Shown here: positions 62,391 to 64,000 of the stretch, piece by piece
Layout of the letters: every line of letters begins with the position of its first letter
Numbering within the stretch: the first letter of the stretch is position 1
Assembly: GCF_014764505.1 (NCBI RefSeq)
Contig: NZ_JACXWX010000012.1
Coordinates: 79,530 to 143,529, forward strand
Length of the DNA stretch: 64,000 nt
Direction: 5' to 3'
Source: Phormidium tenue FACHB-886
GTDB taxonomy: Bacteria; Cyanobacteriota; Cyanobacteriia; Elainellales; Elainellaceae
The notes under the pieces: model-generated
Database searches by the model: none
Told to the model about the DNA's origin: nothing
The model's input: only the letters and a program-made list of their open reading frames with translations
Program-made: the position numbers and the translations under genes

Positions 62391-62983
62391 GGTCTGCCTC
62401 TAGATCGCTTTGAGATGGAATCAAATTAGGTTATTGCCCAAAATTCTGTAGAGTCTCTTCAAAGAGCAAATTATCCTGCAGAAGACGTAGACTACGTCTT
62501 CTGCAGGATAATTTGCATAAGGCAGTATTTTGGAAAATTCCACAGAATTCGGCTTTTAGAAATATCACCTGTGAATACTTCAAAAACAAATCATTGATTT
62601 AAAGGAAACGACTTAACAAGGCTATAAATCTTACAAAGAAGATACAGTTAAAAAAACAGCAATCTAAAGCAAATATGGATCAAATAATATATCTAAGCTA
62701 GTCGTTCTTTCCAGCGTTTCTTCTGCTTGCCGACTTTTTTTGAGTAAGTTCAGTAAAAGCTGATAGACATCCCCTCAGAAGCAATATGCATGAATGTTAA
62801 GGCAATCAAACAAAGCCGGCAAACAATCGTCTTTAATAACAAACAAAATCGATGTCGCTAAGAAGCAGGCAAAGGCGATCGCGCTACCCCAACTTTGAAG
62901 CAGCCCCAATAAATCAACTAGGGGAAAGATGAATTTCTAGCCCAATTTAAGCAAGCTGGTAGGACATTTTAGTTCAGCTATTT
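62391..62983. other. Spacer with 51-bp palindrome
   Basis: 593 bp, AT-rich, without a gene. Its main feature is the 51-bp near-perfect palindrome at 62466-62516. A HIP1-like gcgatcgc sits near 62875. No other gene or RNA recognised. Confidence 0.55.
62466..62516. repeat. 51-bp near-perfect palindrome
   Basis: Arms 62466-62490 and 62492-62516 (25 bp each, starting gcaaattatcctgcagaag) are exact complements around a single central A. It lies 76 bp after the DUF4168 stop codon. As a terminator it would be unusually long and lacks a T run. Confidence 0.95.
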
Positions 62984-63277
62984 ATGCAAAAGCAACTTAG
63001 GCTTCTCCTCGAAAATCTAACGCTCAGTGCCATTGCTATCCTTGTTTGCGCGATTGCTGGTTTTTGGGTCAGCTTTCCCATCAATAGAATTGTGAATTCA
63101 GAAGCCGCAGCCTTCAAAGCATCTTTGGGAACAACTAACGAAATTAAGGCAATTGAGACTTCTAAGCTGGAAGATTATAGCCGAACCCAGGGAGCCGTAA
63201 TTCTATTGAGTGCAGCGGTAGGAATGCTGTCAGCTCAGGTTGTGTTTCTTCTCGGACACCAACAAGAGCGACAATAG
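62984..63277 (+). CDS. Small two-span membrane protein
   Basis: A 97-residue protein with membrane spans at about residues 13-33 (LSAIAILVCAIAGFWVSF) and 70-90 (AVILLSAAVGMLSAQVVFLLG) separated by a polar loop. I do not recognise the family. A DUF1622 gene follows after 51 bp, so the two are probably co-expressed and may form one membrane assembly. No clear ribosome-binding site before the ATG. Confidence 0.7.
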   Translation: MQKQLRLLLENLTLSAIAILVCAIAGFWVSFPINRIVNSEAAAFKASLGTTNEIKAIETSKLEDYSRTQGAVILLSAAVGMLSAQVVFLLGHQQERQ

Positions 63278-63328
63278 CTTTAACCATAGGGAAAACACCC
63301 AGGTTAATTTGGAGGATGAAAGAGTGAG

Positions 63329-63826
63329 ATGAAACGGGAATCGCTTTGGGAAGCAATTACAAATCTGCTGCTGCCGCTGGCGTTAATTATTGGCTTGGTG
63401 CTGCTGCTGCAGGTTGATATAGGTCAAGCTAGCAGAGAGATGACCTCCGCAAACCCACTAGAGCTGTGGCTGAAGGCGATCGTCGGCTATTTGGCAGCAG
63501 CGGCAGAAATTGCAGCGGCGGTAGTGATCGGCAGTGCAGTGATTCGCAGTATTTCCGATTACTTGAGGCAATTGTTTTCGCAGCGACAGCACATTGATAC
63601 TAGTGAAATGATTCGCTTGCAGCTTGGGCGAGGGCTGGCACTGGGATTAGAGTTTACGGTTGCTAGCGATATTTTGCGAACTGCAGTTGCACCTACACGT
63701 CAGGATATTCTAAATCTGGGAGCGATCGTGCTACTGCGAACGCTGTTGAACTACTTTCTGGAACGAGAGATCCAGCAGGGTGAACACCGACGGCAAGCCC
63801 AAAACTCTGCCGCAAGCAACTCATGA
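63329..63826 (+). CDS. DUF1622 membrane protein
   Basis: A 165-residue protein with spans at about residues 10-29, 47-69 and 131-146; the middle contains RLQLGRGLALGLEFTVASDILRTAVAPT, the typical DUF1622 core. Function unknown. GGAGG lies 14 nt upstream of ATG 63329, and a three-codon ORF (ATG AAA GAG TGA at 63315-63326) sits between them and could modulate translation. Preceded by the two-span protein gene. Confidence 0.85.
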   Translation: MKRESLWEAITNLLLPLALIIGLVLLLQVDIGQASREMTSANPLELWLKAIVGYLAAAAEIAAAVVIGSAVIRSISDYLRQLFSQRQHIDTSEMIRLQLGRGLALGLEFTVASDILRTAVAPTRQDILNLGAIVLLRTLLNYFLEREIQQGEHRRQAQNSAASNS

Positions 63827-64000
63827 ATCATCGCAACAGCCTAAAGCCAATCGAAGGGACAAATCGATTGCTCAGACACAGATTAACCCTGAATATTACA
63901 GTTGTATTTAGGTGGGGGAGGGATTCGATCGCTTGAGGTAATGATAAAAGCGAGCAGTAGCTTGATGAGTTCTGCGCCAGATTGACCAGTGCAACACCTG
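63827..64000. other. Right-edge sequence without a recognised gene
   Basis: 174 bp after the DUF1622 stop; no credible coding region or hairpin is visible before the window ends. Confidence 0.4.

Noticed and set aside
1..64000. tRNA, rRNA, tmRNA, SRP RNA, RNase P RNA or CRISPR array
   Set aside because: Looked for T-arm strings, conserved core motifs and regularly spaced repeats on both strands; none found by eye. A tRNAscan/Infernal/CRISPR search would settle it.

Overview
The window is chromosomal DNA from a cyanobacterium. The evidence is a psbY gene (photosystem II), a CrtD-type carotenoid desaturase, the fused PanC-Cmk protein, the cyanobacteria-only TIGR02652 family, a CmpR/RbcR-like LysR regulator, an RRM-type glycine-rich RNA-binding protein, an NfeD-stomatin pair, and frequent HIP1-like gcgatcgc octamers in genes and spacers. 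Genus cannot be fixed from the sequence alone. I see no tRNA, rRNA, CRISPR array, prophage or intact insertion sequence. Most of the window is core and housekeeping genes; the spacers carry many palindromes and small repeats.

Layout. 0-7 kb: end of an unknown gene, a HAS-barrel protein, hemC (tetrapyrrole synthesis), psbY, a gamma-carbonic-anhydrase-like protein, a TIGR02652 zinc-motif protein, a VOC protein, a small membrane protein behind a possible structured leader RNA, inorganic pyrophosphatase, and a metallo-beta-lactamase-fold protein that seems to have lost metal ligands. 7-15 kb: purU, wecB, small conserved proteins, a GT2 glycosyltransferase, a DUF1400 secreted/membrane hydrolase, and the nfeD-stomatin pair. 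15-21 kb: folP and moaA diverge; moaA is followed by a cyclic-nucleotide-domain protein, a SirB1-like protein and an unrecognised protein built from an internal duplication. 21-24 kb: a manganese group (Mn catalase, Nramp transporter, DUF2243 membrane protein). 24-32 kb: glpK, crtD, an RNA-binding protein, glgX, cysC, yqeK. 32-38 kb: a FetB-type permease, a receiver-like protein without its phospho-acceptor, a NodB deacetylase, a carboxylesterase that probably starts at CTG, and several small genes. 38-50 kb: panC-cmk, hydrolases, a probable five-gene minus-strand operon (RibD-like reductase, COG3146 acyltransferase, coaBC, surE, retropepsin), a membrane histidine kinase, proB, YqeG phosphatase. 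51-64 kb: deoxyhypusine-synthase-like gene, LysR plus secreted beta-propeller, a receiver-kinase hybrid, CmpR-like regulator overlapping a GT2 gene, a 2H phosphoesterase-like protein, holA, and small membrane proteins at the right edge.

No single gene cluster stands out as a clear new defence or biosynthetic system. The best leads are the structured leader at 4308-4403, two related MITE-like elements (37470-37539 and 56983-57088), very long near-perfect palindromes (50136-50194, 62466-62516), the duplicated unknown protein at 19104-20432, and the degenerate metallo-hydrolase at 5958-6878. All identifications rest on motif recognition by eye; no database search was run.
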